Assembly (NCBI GenBank): GCA_029011315.1
Contig: JAQXLA010000010.1
Span: 16,253-80,252 of the forward strand
Length of the DNA: 64,000 nucleotides
Origin: Desulfovibrionaceae bacterium
GTDB taxonomy: Bacteria; Desulfobacterota; Desulfovibrionia; Desulfovibrionales; Desulfovibrionaceae
Direction of reading: 5' to 3'
Part shown: one piece after another, positions 1-8,851 of the stretch
Position numbering within the stretch: position 1 is the stretch's first letter
How the letters are laid out: the number at the start of each line of letters is the position of its first letter
Made by a program: the position numbers and the translations under genes
The notes under the pieces: generated by a model
What the model saw: the letters and a program-made list of their open reading frames with translations, nothing else
The model's database searches: none
Told to the model about the DNA's origin: nothing

Positions 1-986
1 AATGCATCTGCGCGATCAGGATGACTGACCGATGCCGATCCCTGCGTCCAATGATGCAGAATTCTGTCCAGCAGCGCACGCTGATCCTGAAGAGGCGTTA
101 CGGCAAAAACCCGGGAAACGCCGTAGCAACGAGAACAACGCGCAATATCATGAATATCAAGGTTTGTCAAAGATGAAGCACCTGTTTTTCGCTCATCGAG
201 ATAAACAGGATAATGCACAAGAGCGCAAAATAAATTGCGTCCCAAACGCTCTCTGCCTTCTTCTGCGACAATGTTCCTTAAGAAAATCCGATCCTGACTA
301 TCAAGCGACGCATCAGTCAGCAGATCCGGACGCATCTCCATTGTTCTTTTCAGCGATTGCTGACGACGCCATGCGGATATCGCCGCGTGATTTCCAGACA
401 GCAAAACCGGATCCACTTCATGCGTACCATATCGCTCAGGACGCGTATACTGAGGATACTCAAGCAGACCGTCGGAAAAGCTTTCCTCATCTCCGGACGC
501 TTCCTTGCCCATAAATCCGGGAATGAGCCGCGTCACAGCCTCAATAATCAGCATCGCCGCAGCTTCGCCGCCGTTCAGGACCGCTTCCCCCACGCTGACC
601 GGTTCAATCGGAAGCACATCGGAAATGCGATCATCAATGCCTTCATATCTCCCGCAGATTAAGGTCAAACATGCTTCCCTGGCCAGTTCCCGAGCTCTTT
701 TCTGGGAAAAAGGACGACCAGAAGCCGACATAAGAAGTGCAGATCCTAAAGCGGAGTTTTTGCCAGCTTCTTCCAAAGCTTTTACAACAGGATCGACCAT
801 CATGACCATCCCCGGTCCGCCTCCATAAGGACGATCATCTACAGAATGATGCACGTCGAAAGTAAAATCCCGGGGATTAATAAAGCGCATCTCTACCAGC
901 CCGCTGCTGCGAGCTTTGCCCAAAAGCGCAGCAGCAACGGGAGAATCAAACCATTCTGGAAAAAGCGTGATAACGTTGATGAGCAT
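1..986 (-). CDS. trmD: tRNA (guanine-37-N1)-methyltransferase TrmD fused to a second RNA methyltransferase-like domain (3' end beyond window)
   Basis: Absent from the ORF track because it runs off the left edge; read directly on the minus strand from ATG at 986, 2 nt after the tkt stop. 328 codons are visible. Residues 1-240 are TrmD, which uses S-adenosylmethionine to methylate G37 of tRNAs and so prevents frameshifting. Visible motifs are DRPYGGGPGM (51-60), the knotted SAM site CGRYEGIDDR (111-120) and SFSDGLLEYPQYTRP (169-183), with Asp172 matching the catalytic Asp of the family. From about residue 252 a second domain starts (ALVHYPVY, then TNLDIHDIAR), which I recognise as the SAM-dependent Methyltrn_RNA_4 type, often a separate gene beside trmD in other phyla. 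Its end is outside the window. It is the last visible gene of the pheST-merR-rpe-tkt run. Confidence 0.9.
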   Translation of the reverse strand, partial: MLINVITLFPEWFDSPVAAALLGKARSSGLVEMRFINPRDFTFDVHHSVDDRPYGGGPGMVMMVDPVVKALEEAGKNSALGSALLMSASGRPFSQKRARELAREACLTLICGRYEGIDDRISDVLPIEPVSVGEAVLNGGEAAAMLIIEAVTRLIPGFMGKEASGDEESFSDGLLEYPQYTRPERYGTHEVDPVLLSGNHAAISAWRRQQSLKRTMEMRPDLLTDASLDSQDRIFLRNIVAEEGRERLGRNLFCALVHYPVYLDERKTGASSLTNLDIHDIARCSRCYGVSRVFAVTPLQDQRALLDRILHHWTQGSASVSHPDRADA

Positions 987-988
987 GC

Positions 989-2983
989 CTAACGACGAAG
1001 GAGCGCTGCTGCGGTATCCGCAACATGACGAGCTGTAAAACCAAAATGTTCAAAGAGAACGGAAGCCGGAGCCGATTCTCCAAACGTCTTCATTCCAACG
1101 ACAGCCCCGTCAAGCCCGACATACTTACGCCAAATATCCTCAGCGCCGGCTTCCACGGCAACTCTCGTCCGTACAGAAGAAGGAAGAACCGATTCTCTGT
1201 AAGCGGCGTTCTGCCGATCAAAAGACTCCGTACAAGGCATGGAAACGACACGAACACGGTGTCCTGCCGCTTCCAGAATCTGAGCGGCCTCAACTGCAAT
1301 CCCGACTTCCGATCCCGTCGCAATCAGGATAAGCTCCGGCATTCCCTCGCAATCTCTCAAGATATAGCCGCCTCTGAAAATACTGGCGAGCTGCGATTCT
1401 GTCCTCGGCATAGCTGAAAGCTTCTGACGGGACATCACCAGACAGGACGGATGATCCGCCTCAATAGCCTGTTTCCAGGCAACAGCCGTCTCCGCTCCAT
1501 CACAGGGACGCCAGACATCAATACCTGGCATAACCCGAAGAGAAGCAAGGTGCTCAATTGGCTGATGCGTCGGTCCGTCCTCTCCCAAACCGATGGAATC
1601 ATGTGTCAGAACCCAGATGACTCGCAGCTGCATTAACGCGGAAAGCCGGATAGCTCCGCGCGCATAATCAGAAAAGACGAGGAAGGTTCCGCTGTACGGA
1701 ATAAAGCCGCCATGCAGAGCCATACCGTTCATAATGGCACCGCCGAGAAATTCCCGCACGCCATAGGAAAGATAGTTTCCCTCCCAATGATCGTGATCAA
1801 TACGGACGGCATGCTGATGGTAGGTTCCAACCGATCCACTCAAATCTACGGATCCGCCAAAGAGTTCGGGCAAAGATCCCTCGATGGCATCCAGTACATT
1901 TTTGCCGGAAACGCGTGTTGCGGCAGACTGCTCGCGCTGCTGATCGAAAACGCACTGTTCCGAAACTTCGGCAAACTCTTCCGGAAGAATACCAGACATG
2001 CGTCTGGTCAGCTCTTCTGCTGCATCAGGCCACTGCTGCGCATAGGCCTGAAAAAGCGCGTTCCATTCAGCTTCACAGCGTGCTCCAGCTTCACGGGAAT
2101 CCCAGGCATCCCGAATGTCTTCGGGAATCTCAAACGGATCATACGGCCAATCCAGCATCTTTCGAGCGGCACTCTGTTCCGATTCTCCAAGCGGTGATCC
2201 ATGACAGGAAGCCTTACCGGATTTATTCGGAGAACCGAATCCTATCACCGTACGGCAGCAGATCAGCGTCGGACGATCTTCCTGGGAAACAGCCTGTCTC
2301 AAGGCGGCGTCTACAGCTTTCGGATCATGTCCGTCGACATTCCGCACGACATTCCAGCCGCAGGCCTCAAAACGTGCCGGCGTATCATCGGCAAACCACT
2401 GTTTCACATCGCCATCAATGGAAATACCGTTGTCATCATACAGAACTGTCAATTTGCCAAGCCCCAACGTTCCAGCCATGGAAATCGCTTCCTGCGAAAT
2501 ACCTTCCATCAGACAGCCGTCACCAACAAACACATAAGTACGGTGATCAATGATCGAAAAACCGGGACGATTGTAGCGCCTGGCCAGAATCTTTTCCGCC
2601 AGAGCCATACCGACAGCCATTGCAATTCCCTGCCCCAGGGGTCCGGTAGTGCATTCCACTCCCGGAGTCAATCCGTACTCAGGATGACCTGGAGTTTTGG
2701 AACCGAACTGCCGAAAGTTCTTCAAATCCTCAATGGAAAGATCGTAGCCGCTCAAATGGAGCAGTCCATACAGCAGCATGGACGCATGCCCATTCGACAG
2801 AACAAACCGATCTCGATTCATCCATTGCGGATTGGCCGGATTATGCCTCAGAAAATGCCTCCACAGGGATTCTGCGATATCCGCCATTCCCATGGGAGCC
2901 CCAGGATGACCGGATTTTGCTTTTTCAATAGCATCTACGGCCAGCATTCGCAGTGCATTGGCCAATTCTCTGCGCGTACGCAC
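989..2983 (-). CDS. tkt: transketolase
   Basis: Transketolase (664 aa, normal full length) moves two-carbon ketol units between sugar phosphates in the non-oxidative pentose phosphate pathway, using thiamine diphosphate. Seen: SGHPGAPMG near residue 24, the active-site region SNGHASML (about 63-70), GPLGQG near 115, the ThDP/Mg motif GDGCLMEG around 155, and the C-terminal half motif [12 protein letters not shown] near 465. The gene starts 15 nt after rpe, the preceding pentose-phosphate enzyme, and trmD follows after 2 nt, so the three are almost certainly co-transcribed. Nothing is missing from the fold. Confidence 0.96.
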   Translation of the reverse strand: MRTRRELANALRMLAVDAIEKAKSGHPGAPMGMADIAESLWRHFLRHNPANPQWMNRDRFVLSNGHASMLLYGLLHLSGYDLSIEDLKNFRQFGSKTPGHPEYGLTPGVECTTGPLGQGIAMAVGMALAEKILARRYNRPGFSIIDHRTYVFVGDGCLMEGISQEAISMAGTLGLGKLTVLYDDNGISIDGDVKQWFADDTPARFEACGWNVVRNVDGHDPKAVDAALRQAVSQEDRPTLICCRTVIGFGSPNKSGKASCHGSPLGESEQSAARKMLDWPYDPFEIPEDIRDAWDSREAGARCEAEWNALFQAYAQQWPDAAEELTRRMSGILPEEFAEVSEQCVFDQQREQSAATRVSGKNVLDAIEGSLPELFGGSVDLSGSVGTYHQHAVRIDHDHWEGNYLSYGVREFLGGAIMNGMALHGGFIPYSGTFLVFSDYARGAIRLSALMQLRVIWVLTHDSIGLGEDGPTHQPIEHLASLRVMPGIDVWRPCDGAETAVAWKQAIEADHPSCLVMSRQKLSAMPRTESQLASIFRGGYILRDCEGMPELILIATGSEVGIAVEAAQILEAAGHRVRVVSMPCTESFDRQNAAYRESVLPSSVRTRVAVEAGAEDIWRKYVGLDGAVVGMKTFGESAPASVLFEHFGFTARHVADTAAALLRR

Positions 2984-2998
2984 CTGTTCCTCCTTGCG

Positions 2999-3637
2999 TT
3001 AACACTTCTCAAAAGCTAACCGCCGTTCCGCATACGGCGTTCCATTGAAAAACGATGATCCAGAAACCAGAATTTCCGCTCCGGCATCAAGCAGATCCAA
3101 AGCATTTTCAGGCGTGACGCCTCCGTCAATTTCTACGGGTACATGGCGTTCTCCAAAAAGAACGCGGAATCTTCGTATTCTTTCATAGGTAATCGGCAAA
3201 AATTTCTGCCCGCCAAATCCTGGATTCACGCTCATCAGAAGCGCCATATCCAGATCATCAGCGACATATTCCAAAAAGGAAAGAGGCGTCGCCGGATTCA
3301 GTGCGGCTCCGGCTTTCATGCCAAGCCGACGGATTTCCGTCAATGTCCTCTGCAGATGCGGACACGCTTCTGCATGCACGGTAAGCATATCTGCACCGGC
3401 ATCCCGAAACGCTCCAAGATACCGATCCGGATCTTCAATCATAAGATGCACATCAAAAAACAGACGGGAACGCTTACGCATCATGCCGATGACATGCTGG
3501 CCAAACGTAATATTCGGGACGAAATGCCCATCCATGACATCCCAATGCACCCAGCGGACACCAGCCTGCTCCAAAGCCTGCAATTCCTGCTCCAGCCTTC
3601 CGATATCGGCTGAAAGCAACGAAGGAGACAGTATCAT
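2999..3637 (-). CDS. rpe: ribulose-phosphate 3-epimerase
   Basis: Interconverts ribulose-5-phosphate and xylulose-5-phosphate, a metal-dependent TIM-barrel enzyme. At 212 aa it has the usual family length. Seen: the N-terminal SLLSADIGRLE strand, HWDVMDGHFVPN with metal ligand His and catalytic Asp, HLMIEDP, MSVNPGFGGQ and the second catalytic Asp in EIDGGV. It lies 8 nt after the MerR gene and 15 nt before tkt, forming a small pentose-phosphate pair inside the longer translation-gene run. Confidence 0.96.
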   Translation of the reverse strand: MILSPSLLSADIGRLEQELQALEQAGVRWVHWDVMDGHFVPNITFGQHVIGMMRKRSRLFFDVHLMIEDPDRYLGAFRDAGADMLTVHAEACPHLQRTLTEIRRLGMKAGAALNPATPLSFLEYVADDLDMALLMSVNPGFGGQKFLPITYERIRRFRVLFGERHVPVEIDGGVTPENALDLLDAGAEILVSGSSFFNGTPYAERRLAFEKC

Positions 3638-3645
3638 AGCTTTTA

Positions 3646-3981
3646 TTATTCCTTCACTACGTTTTTCAGAATTTGGCGCACTTCCAGCAGTTCCTCATAC
3701 ACCTGTTGCAAAATTTCCTGTGTTTTCTCTTCCGAATCCGAAGATTTCACCCTTTCCCTGTCCGCTTTCAGTTCCCGACGCGCTCCCTCGATAGTCATGC
3801 CCCTGTCATGCAGCAGTTCACGGATACGCCGAATCATCTGGACATCTTCGTCGCGGTAACGGCGCTGTCCTCTCTCTGTGCGCACGGGACACAGTTCCGG
3901 AAACATTTTTTCCCAAAACCGAAGCGTTGAACTTTCGATTCCGAGCTGTTCGGCAATACTGCTGATACGATACAGTTTCAC
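3646..3981 (-). CDS. MerR-family transcriptional regulator
   Basis: 111-aa DNA-binding protein. Residues 1-70 are a MerR winged helix-turn-helix (YRISSIAEQLG, STLRFWEK, QRRYRDEDV). The remaining 40 residues are a charged helix (EILQQVYEELLEVRQIL) suited to the antiparallel dimer coiled coil. There is no C-terminal effector domain and no Cys cluster, so this is not a metal sensor of the MerR/CueR type. The start is GTG at 3981 with GGGAGG 7 nt upstream. It sits between pheT (49 nt gap) and rpe (8 nt gap). Its target cannot be read from the sequence; autoregulation or control of rpe-tkt is possible. Confidence 0.88.
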   Translation of the reverse strand: MKLYRISSIAEQLGIESSTLRFWEKMFPELCPVRTERGQRRYRDEDVQMIRRIRELLHDRGMTIEGARRELKADRERVKSSDSEEKTQEILQQVYEELLEVRQILKNVVKE

Positions 3982-4030
3982 AAGTCAGCCTCCCTTCCGT
4001 GCCGAACAGCAAACGGAATCTCTTCAAGAT

Positions 4031-6421
4031 CTACAAACGAACACTGAGTTGCTTCACCAAAGCAGATGCAATCTTTTCCCGTTCCCGATCAACTTCGGAA
4101 TCCCTGAGAGTTCTCTCAGCATCTCTGAAGGTGAGTCGGAACGTCAGGTTTCTTTCCTCAGAATGCTCAGGCTCATACAGATCCAGCAGGCAAATGCTTT
4201 CGAGAAGCGGCATTTTCATCGCCTGCACGGTTTCCAGAACAGTCTTGACAGAAAGAGAGAATGGAGCTGTCACCGTGATATCCCGACGAGACGGAGGAAA
4301 AACGGGCAAAGGAGCAAAACCCGGACGGAATCCGAAATACAGATTGCGCAAAGCCTCCATATCAAATTCCGCAAGCCACACAGGATGACGCGCATTATAC
4401 TGCGCCGCGATATCGGGTTTGACCCTTCCCAAAAAGCCTATGCTTTTATCTCCGGCAAGCACTTCAATCCGAGGTTCCAGAAAAGATGCCGCTGAACGAA
4501 TGAAGCGAACCGAGCCGCCGGCATGGACGCAAGAGGCGACATATTCCACAACACCGCGCAAATCGGAATAATCTGCTTCCCGCACGGTATTCGGCCAGGC
4601 CTGAGCACACATTTCTCCATACAGAACAATCCCCAAACGGACATGTTCCTCCGCGCTCGTTTCACTTTCCGCATTTTTCACAAAGCGCTTGGCGATCTCA
4701 AACAACTGAACCCCAGCATTGCCGTGCGCAGTATTCTGCCGGACATTTTGCAGAAGTCCGGGAGCCAATTCTGTGCGCAGCACACCCTGATCTTCTGAAA
4801 GAGGATTCAAAATATGAATCCTCTCCTCTTTGGGAAGATCGAGAATATCCAGATCTCTATCCCCGACGAAACTGTAATTTTCTACTTCGTGCAGACCGAT
4901 ACTGGCCAGACGATATTTCATCATGGTAATGAAATCGTGCATAGGCATGATTTTGCCGAAATCATCAATGGAACGGGAAACAGCAGGCAGATTTTCCGGA
5001 ATGGTATCCATGCCCTTCACTCGAGCCGCTTCCTCCACCAAATCGATTTCCCGCGTCACATCACCCCTCCAGCCAGGAACAGTAACGCGCCAGCATTCCG
5101 GATCAGCATCATTAATGCCGCATCCGAGGAAATGCAGCGTATCGCGGCAGAAATCGTCACCAAGCTTCATTCCAAGAATATCTTCAGCTCGAGAGACTCG
5201 AAACGGCACTTCTGGAGATTTCCAGGGAGAAGGCTCACAGGTCATCGTACCGCGGCAGACCACGCCTCCGCCCAATTCTGCCATCATTGCAGCCGCACGA
5301 TCCAGAGCGTAGACGCTGCCAGGCTGATCCACGCCTCTTTCGAAACGATAAGAAGATTCACTGGAAATACCGAGCCGGCGCGCCGTCATGCGGATGGTGC
5401 CGGGCTTAAATACCGCAGATTCAATAATGACGTTCCGGCTGTCTTCACGGATTTCAGAATTCAAACCGCCCATAATGCCAGCCAGAGCCACGGGAGTGTC
5501 CCCGTCCCGAATCAGCAGATCGGAATCCTTCAGAACCCGTTCCTGACCATCAAGCGTTACGATCCGCTCACCTTCGGCAGCACGGGAAATTTTCATACTT
5601 CCGTTCCGCAGAAAAGCCTGATCAAAGGCGTGCAGAGGCTGGCCAAGCTCCATCAAAATATAATTTGTTACATCCACGATGTTGGAAATAGGACGAACCC
5701 CTACGGCATGGAGACGGCAGCGCATCTGAAGAGGTGAAGGCGCGATCTTCACTCCCGCAACCCGGCGGAGACGGTATGAAGGACAGTATTCTCCTTCAGG
5801 AATCTCAATATCCCAATGCCAATCTTCACCAGATTCCCTCAAACCGGCCTGAGGAAGAGTCAATGGAAGATGACAGGAAAGAGCGGCTTCTCTTGCCAGC
5901 CCCAAAACGGAAAGGCAGTCAGCCCTATTTGGAGTGATGCCGATATCCAAAACCTCTTCGTCCAAATCCAGAGCTTCAATCAGCCTTATTCCGGGGTTAA
6001 AGGTATCGGGCAGCACCATGATACCATTGTGATCATCGCTCAGACCGAGTTCTCGTTCAGAGCAAATCATGCCGTATGACGGCACCCCGCGCAGTTTGGC
6101 CTTTTTGATCGCCATGCCTCCGGGCATCACCGTGCCAGGCAACGCAACAGGAACTGTCTGCCCCTGCGCCACGTTGGGGGCTCCGCAGACAATTTGCACA
6201 GACTCTCCCTGATTGACATCCACTGTGCAGACAGACATATGGTCTGAATCCGGATGCGGTTCGCATGTCAGGACGCGACCAATGACAATATCGCGAATGG
6301 ACTCAAAGGGATGCACGAGATCTTCGAGTTCCAGGCCGAGCATGGTCAGTCTGTCTCCGAGTTCCTCTGCCGTTCCCTCAAACGGCACGAACTCACGCAG
6401 CCATTTTACACTCAATAACAT
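4031..6421 (-). CDS. pheT: phenylalanyl-tRNA synthetase beta subunit
   Basis: The beta chain of the alpha2-beta2 PheRS that charges tRNA-Phe. 796 aa is the usual length. Domain order: an N-terminal OB-fold tRNA-binding domain (about 40-150; VCGAPNVAQGQTVPVALPG), the B3/B4 editing and tRNA-binding region, B5 (about 400-470), the synthetase-like core, and a C-terminal ferredoxin-fold anticodon-binding domain (FPPSRRDITV near 705). The ATG at 6421 follows pheS by 14 nt with a G-rich Shine-Dalgarno region. Together with pheS it forms the two-subunit enzyme. Confidence 0.97.
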   Translation of the reverse strand: MLLSVKWLREFVPFEGTAEELGDRLTMLGLELEDLVHPFESIRDIVIGRVLTCEPHPDSDHMSVCTVDVNQGESVQIVCGAPNVAQGQTVPVALPGTVMPGGMAIKKAKLRGVPSYGMICSERELGLSDDHNGIMVLPDTFNPGIRLIEALDLDEEVLDIGITPNRADCLSVLGLAREAALSCHLPLTLPQAGLRESGEDWHWDIEIPEGEYCPSYRLRRVAGVKIAPSPLQMRCRLHAVGVRPISNIVDVTNYILMELGQPLHAFDQAFLRNGSMKISRAAEGERIVTLDGQERVLKDSDLLIRDGDTPVALAGIMGGLNSEIREDSRNVIIESAVFKPGTIRMTARRLGISSESSYRFERGVDQPGSVYALDRAAAMMAELGGGVVCRGTMTCEPSPWKSPEVPFRVSRAEDILGMKLGDDFCRDTLHFLGCGINDADPECWRVTVPGWRGDVTREIDLVEEAARVKGMDTIPENLPAVSRSIDDFGKIMPMHDFITMMKYRLASIGLHEVENYSFVGDRDLDILDLPKEERIHILNPLSEDQGVLRTELAPGLLQNVRQNTAHGNAGVQLFEIAKRFVKNAESETSAEEHVRLGIVLYGEMCAQAWPNTVREADYSDLRGVVEYVASCVHAGGSVRFIRSAASFLEPRIEVLAGDKSIGFLGRVKPDIAAQYNARHPVWLAEFDMEALRNLYFGFRPGFAPLPVFPPSRRDITVTAPFSLSVKTVLETVQAMKMPLLESICLLDLYEPEHSEERNLTFRLTFRDAERTLRDSEVDREREKIASALVKQLSVRL

Positions 6422-6435
6422 CTCTAGCCCCCGCT

Positions 6436-7476
6436 CTAGGCAAACTGCGTCAGAAAACGCATATCGTTTTCAAAGAACATCCGAAGATCGCCGATGCCGT
6501 ACTTCAGCATGGCAATGCGCTCAACACCAAGACCAAACGCAAAACCGGTATACGCCTCAGGATCATAACCCACGGCTTCGAATACGGCAGGATCGACCAT
6601 GCCGCATCCCAAAATTTCCAGCCAGCCGGTTCCCTTGCATACGCGGCAGACCGTCCCATCATGATCATGTCCCTTGCCGCCGCACATACAGCAGGAAATA
6701 TCTGCTTCGGCACTTGGTTCAGTAAAGGGAAAAAAGCTTGGACGAAAACGAATTTTCGTATCGGATCCAAAAACAGAACGCATAAAAGCCGTCAGAGTTC
6801 CCCGCAAATCCGCCATGGTGACATGCTTATCAACCAGCAGACCTTCTACCTGATGAAACATCGGCGTATGCGTGATATCAGAATCACGACGATACACCCG
6901 TCCCGGAGCTACAACAGCAACCGGAGGCTTCTGACTAAGCATCGTACGCACTTGCAGAGGAGAAGTATGCGTTCTCAGCAACACACCGTCAGAAACATAC
7001 AAAGTATCCTGCATATCCCGAGCTGGATGCTCCCTGGGGATGTTCAACGCCTCAAAATTATGATATTCTGTTTCTACTTCAGGACCTGATACAACGCTGT
7101 ATCCCAGCTGGCGAAAAACAGAACAGATCTCCTCAGTGACCAAAGTAATCGGATGCAGGGATCCGATTTGCGGCGTACGGCCTGGAAGACCAGCATCAAA
7201 ACGAGCCAGTTCCTCAGCTTCCGCAGCCTTCTCCAAAGCGGTTTTGCGCTGCTCAAACAGCCCCACAAGCCCGTCCTTGACCTTGTTTGCCGTTTGCCCC
7301 AAAAGAGGACGCGCCGCAGGTTCCGCTTCCGGCAAATGAGCCATGATGCGGGCAAGACGGCCTCTGCGCCCGAGAAAATCCACTCGAAGCGCTTCCATAT
7401 CCTGTAAAGAAGAAGCCTGATCCAGACCTTTTTGCAGTTCGGGGATCAGGCTTTCGAGTTCCGTGAGAAGGTCCAT
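6436..7476 (-). CDS. pheS: phenylalanyl-tRNA synthetase alpha subunit
   Basis: Catalytic chain of PheRS. The track ORF begins at a TTG (7548) directly after rplT, but the better start is ATG at 7476 ([10 protein letters not shown]), preceded by AAAGG with good spacing. That gives 346 aa, the family norm, with the usual N-terminal coiled coil. Class II motifs seen: [10 protein letters not shown] (motif 2) and [14 protein letters not shown] (motif 3), plus [13 protein letters not shown] short cysteine-rich insert (CCMCGGKG and CRVCKGTGW) may bind zinc, as in some other PheS proteins. The 72 nt upstream hold a perfect 9-bp hairpin annotated separately. No Phe-rich leader peptide is visible. Confidence 0.96.
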   Translation of the reverse strand: MDLLTELESLIPELQKGLDQASSLQDMEALRVDFLGRRGRLARIMAHLPEAEPAARPLLGQTANKVKDGLVGLFEQRKTALEKAAEAEELARFDAGLPGRTPQIGSLHPITLVTEEICSVFRQLGYSVVSGPEVETEYHNFEALNIPREHPARDMQDTLYVSDGVLLRTHTSPLQVRTMLSQKPPVAVVAPGRVYRRDSDITHTPMFHQVEGLLVDKHVTMADLRGTLTAFMRSVFGSDTKIRFRPSFFPFTEPSAEADISCCMCGGKGHDHDGTVCRVCKGTGWLEILGCGMVDPAVFEAVGYDPEAYTGFAFGLGVERIAMLKYGIGDLRMFFENDMRFLTQFA

Positions 7477-7506
7477 CTCGTTGACCTTTATGATATAAGA
7501 TTGAGT

Positions 7507-7536
7507 CGGAGGCAGAGTGTCGTGTCCCTGCCTCCG
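7507..7536 (-). promoter_or_regulatory. intercistronic hairpin between rplT and pheS
   Basis: Arms CGGAGGCAG and CTGCCTCCG (7507-7515 and 7528-7536) pair perfectly around a 12-nt loop. No U tract follows on the minus strand, so it does not look like an ordinary terminator. It lies between the rplT stop and the pheS Shine-Dalgarno, where an RNA-processing, mRNA-stability or translational-control element would fit. The function is inference. Confidence 0.5.
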
Positions 7537-7548
7537 CAATGAGTTCAA

Positions 7549-7902
7549 TTAGGCAAGCTGCGTCTTGGCCAATTCTACCAATTTGGCAAAATCTTCCTTC
7601 TGACGCACCGCGAGATCAGCCAGAATCTTCCGATTCAGGACAATACCGGCCTGAGCAAGGCCAAACATCAGCTTGGAGTAGGACAAGCCGTTTTCACGGG
7701 CTCCGGCGTTAATGCGGAGAATCCACAATTTACGAAAATCACGTTTTCTCTGCTTACGACCCTCAAAAGCATAGGCAAGTGAACGTTCAACGGCTTCACG
7801 GGCTGTTCTGTACAGACGGCTACGGCCTCCGCGGAAGCCCTTAGCCATATCCAAATATTTCTTGTGCCGACGATGAGCAGCAAGACCTCTCTTTACACGC
7901 AT
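7549..7902 (-). CDS. rplT: 50S ribosomal protein L20
   Basis: 117-aa basic ribosomal protein that binds 23S rRNA early in 50S assembly. The sequence shows the typical [15 protein letters not shown] start and [12 protein letters not shown]. Start ATG at 7902 has GAGGG upstream. It follows rpmI by 74 nt in the conserved infC-rpmI-rplT order. In several bacteria L20 represses this operon by binding its own mRNA; the hairpins found in the intergenic regions here are candidate sites but are not proven. Confidence 0.97.
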   Translation of the reverse strand: MRVKRGLAAHRRHKKYLDMAKGFRGGRSRLYRTAREAVERSLAYAFEGRKQRKRDFRKLWILRINAGARENGLSYSKLMFGLAQAGIVLNRKILADLAVRQKEDFAKLVELAKTQLA

Positions 7903-7976
7903 TGTATTACCCTCTGAATGCTTGAGACACCGGCGAGGCGGAGATCATGCCAGCCGGGTCGGTTACAAAAATACGC

Positions 7977-8174
7977 TTAGGCGTACGGCATCATACGGCG
8001 AACGGCCTTCAAGTTGGTACCATCCACCAATGTTTCCTGACCGAGACGCATCTTGCGTTTAGAATCTTTCTTAGTAAGAATGTGACGAAGGTTCTGACGG
8101 CGACGTTTGAACTTGCCGGTACCCGTCGTCGAAAAACGTTTGGCGGCACACCGTCTCGTTTTAAGCTTAGGCAT
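7977..8174 (-). CDS. rpmI: 50S ribosomal protein L35
   Basis: 65-aa Lys/Arg-rich ribosomal protein with the family start MPKLKTRRCAAKRF and the body KRRRQNLRHILTKK. It has AGGAGAGG upstream of its ATG. It lies between infC (65 nt upstream, with two hairpins in the gap) and rplT. The length is normal for L35. Confidence 0.96.
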   Translation of the reverse strand: MPKLKTRRCAAKRFSTTGTGKFKRRRQNLRHILTKKDSKRKMRLGQETLVDGTNLKAVRRMMPYA

Positions 8175-8197
8175 AATCCTCTCCTGACTTTGATGTA

Positions 8198-8236
8198 ATC
8201 TTTCTCACGGAAAGATGCCGGGGACACGACTCCCCG
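8198..8236 (-). promoter_or_regulatory. tandem hairpins between infC and rpmI (possible L20 autoregulation site)
   Basis: In the 65-nt gap two perfect short stems are visible in the minus-strand RNA: CGGGGA/TCCCCG (8219-8236, 6-nt loop) and ATCTTTC/GAAAGAT (8198-8216, 5-nt loop), followed by the rpmI Shine-Dalgarno. No U tract follows. In enterobacteria the L20 translational operator lies in this same gap, so a similar role is a reasonable inference. Confidence 0.4.
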
Positions 8237-8239
8237 AAA

Positions 8240-8851
8240 TTACGCTCCGACGGAAGAAGAACGTTCTTCAGACGCCGGATTGACCGTTTCCTGCGAGATT
8301 CCTTTTTTTGAAACCGGGACGAGCAGCATCTGAAGCGTACGCCCCTCAGCCCGGGGGTCCTGCTCCACTCTGCTGATATCCTTCGTGTCGGCGATGACAC
8401 GATCGAGAATGGCAAGGCCGCGATCCTTATGGACTATTTCTCTGCCGCGGAAAAAGACAGTCACCTTTACGCGATCGCCATCTTCAAGGAAACGCCGCAC
8501 ATGCCGAACCTTGGTTTCAAAATCATGATCGTCCGTTTTCGGACGAACTTTGATTTCCTTAATCTGCACCACGGTCTGGCGTTTCTTGGCTTCCTGCTTT
8601 TTTTTCTGCGTTTCGTACTTAAATTTGCCGAAATCCATAATCCGGCAAACTGGCGGTTCCGCAGCAGCGGCCACTTCGACCAAATCCAATCCGTGCTCTC
8701 TGGCCAAGGCGATAGCCTCATTACGGCCAAGAATACCGAGCTGATCCCCCTCGGCGCCGATAACCCGTACTTCACGGGCGCGGATCATTTCATTACAGCG
8801 AACGCCATCCTGTGGCATTTCGCGCCGGGGTCTGGCATTAAGAGAAGCGAT
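8240..8851 (-). CDS. infC: translation initiation factor IF-3, probable ATC start codon
   Basis: IF-3 binds the 30S subunit, keeps it apart from 50S and proofreads start codon choice. Both domains are seen: IF3-N ([10 protein letters not shown] to [12 protein letters not shown]) and IF3-C ([20 protein letters not shown]). The track starts at ATG 8818, which has no Shine-Dalgarno. The frame is open further upstream, and an ATC at 8851-8849 is preceded by GGAGG with 8-nt spacing, giving 203 aa and a basic N-terminus. Rare AUU/AUC starts are a known hallmark of infC, allowing IF-3 to repress its own translation. This start overlaps the end of thrS by 14 nt. Confidence 0.93.
   Translation of the reverse strand: MASLNARPRREMPQDGVRCNEMIRAREVRVIGAEGDQLGILGRNEAIALAREHGLDLVEVAAAAEPPVCRIMDFGKFKYETQKKKQEAKKRQTVVQIKEIKVRPKTDDHDFETKVRHVRRFLEDGDRVKVTVFFRGREIVHKDRGLAILDRVIADTKDISRVEQDPRAEGRTLQMLLVPVSKKGISQETVNPASEERSSSVGA

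Noticed and set aside
7477-7548. TTG start of pheS at 7548 given by the ORF track
   Set aside because: The extra 24 residues are translated from the intergenic hairpin; ATG 7476 has a Shine-Dalgarno and gives the family length.
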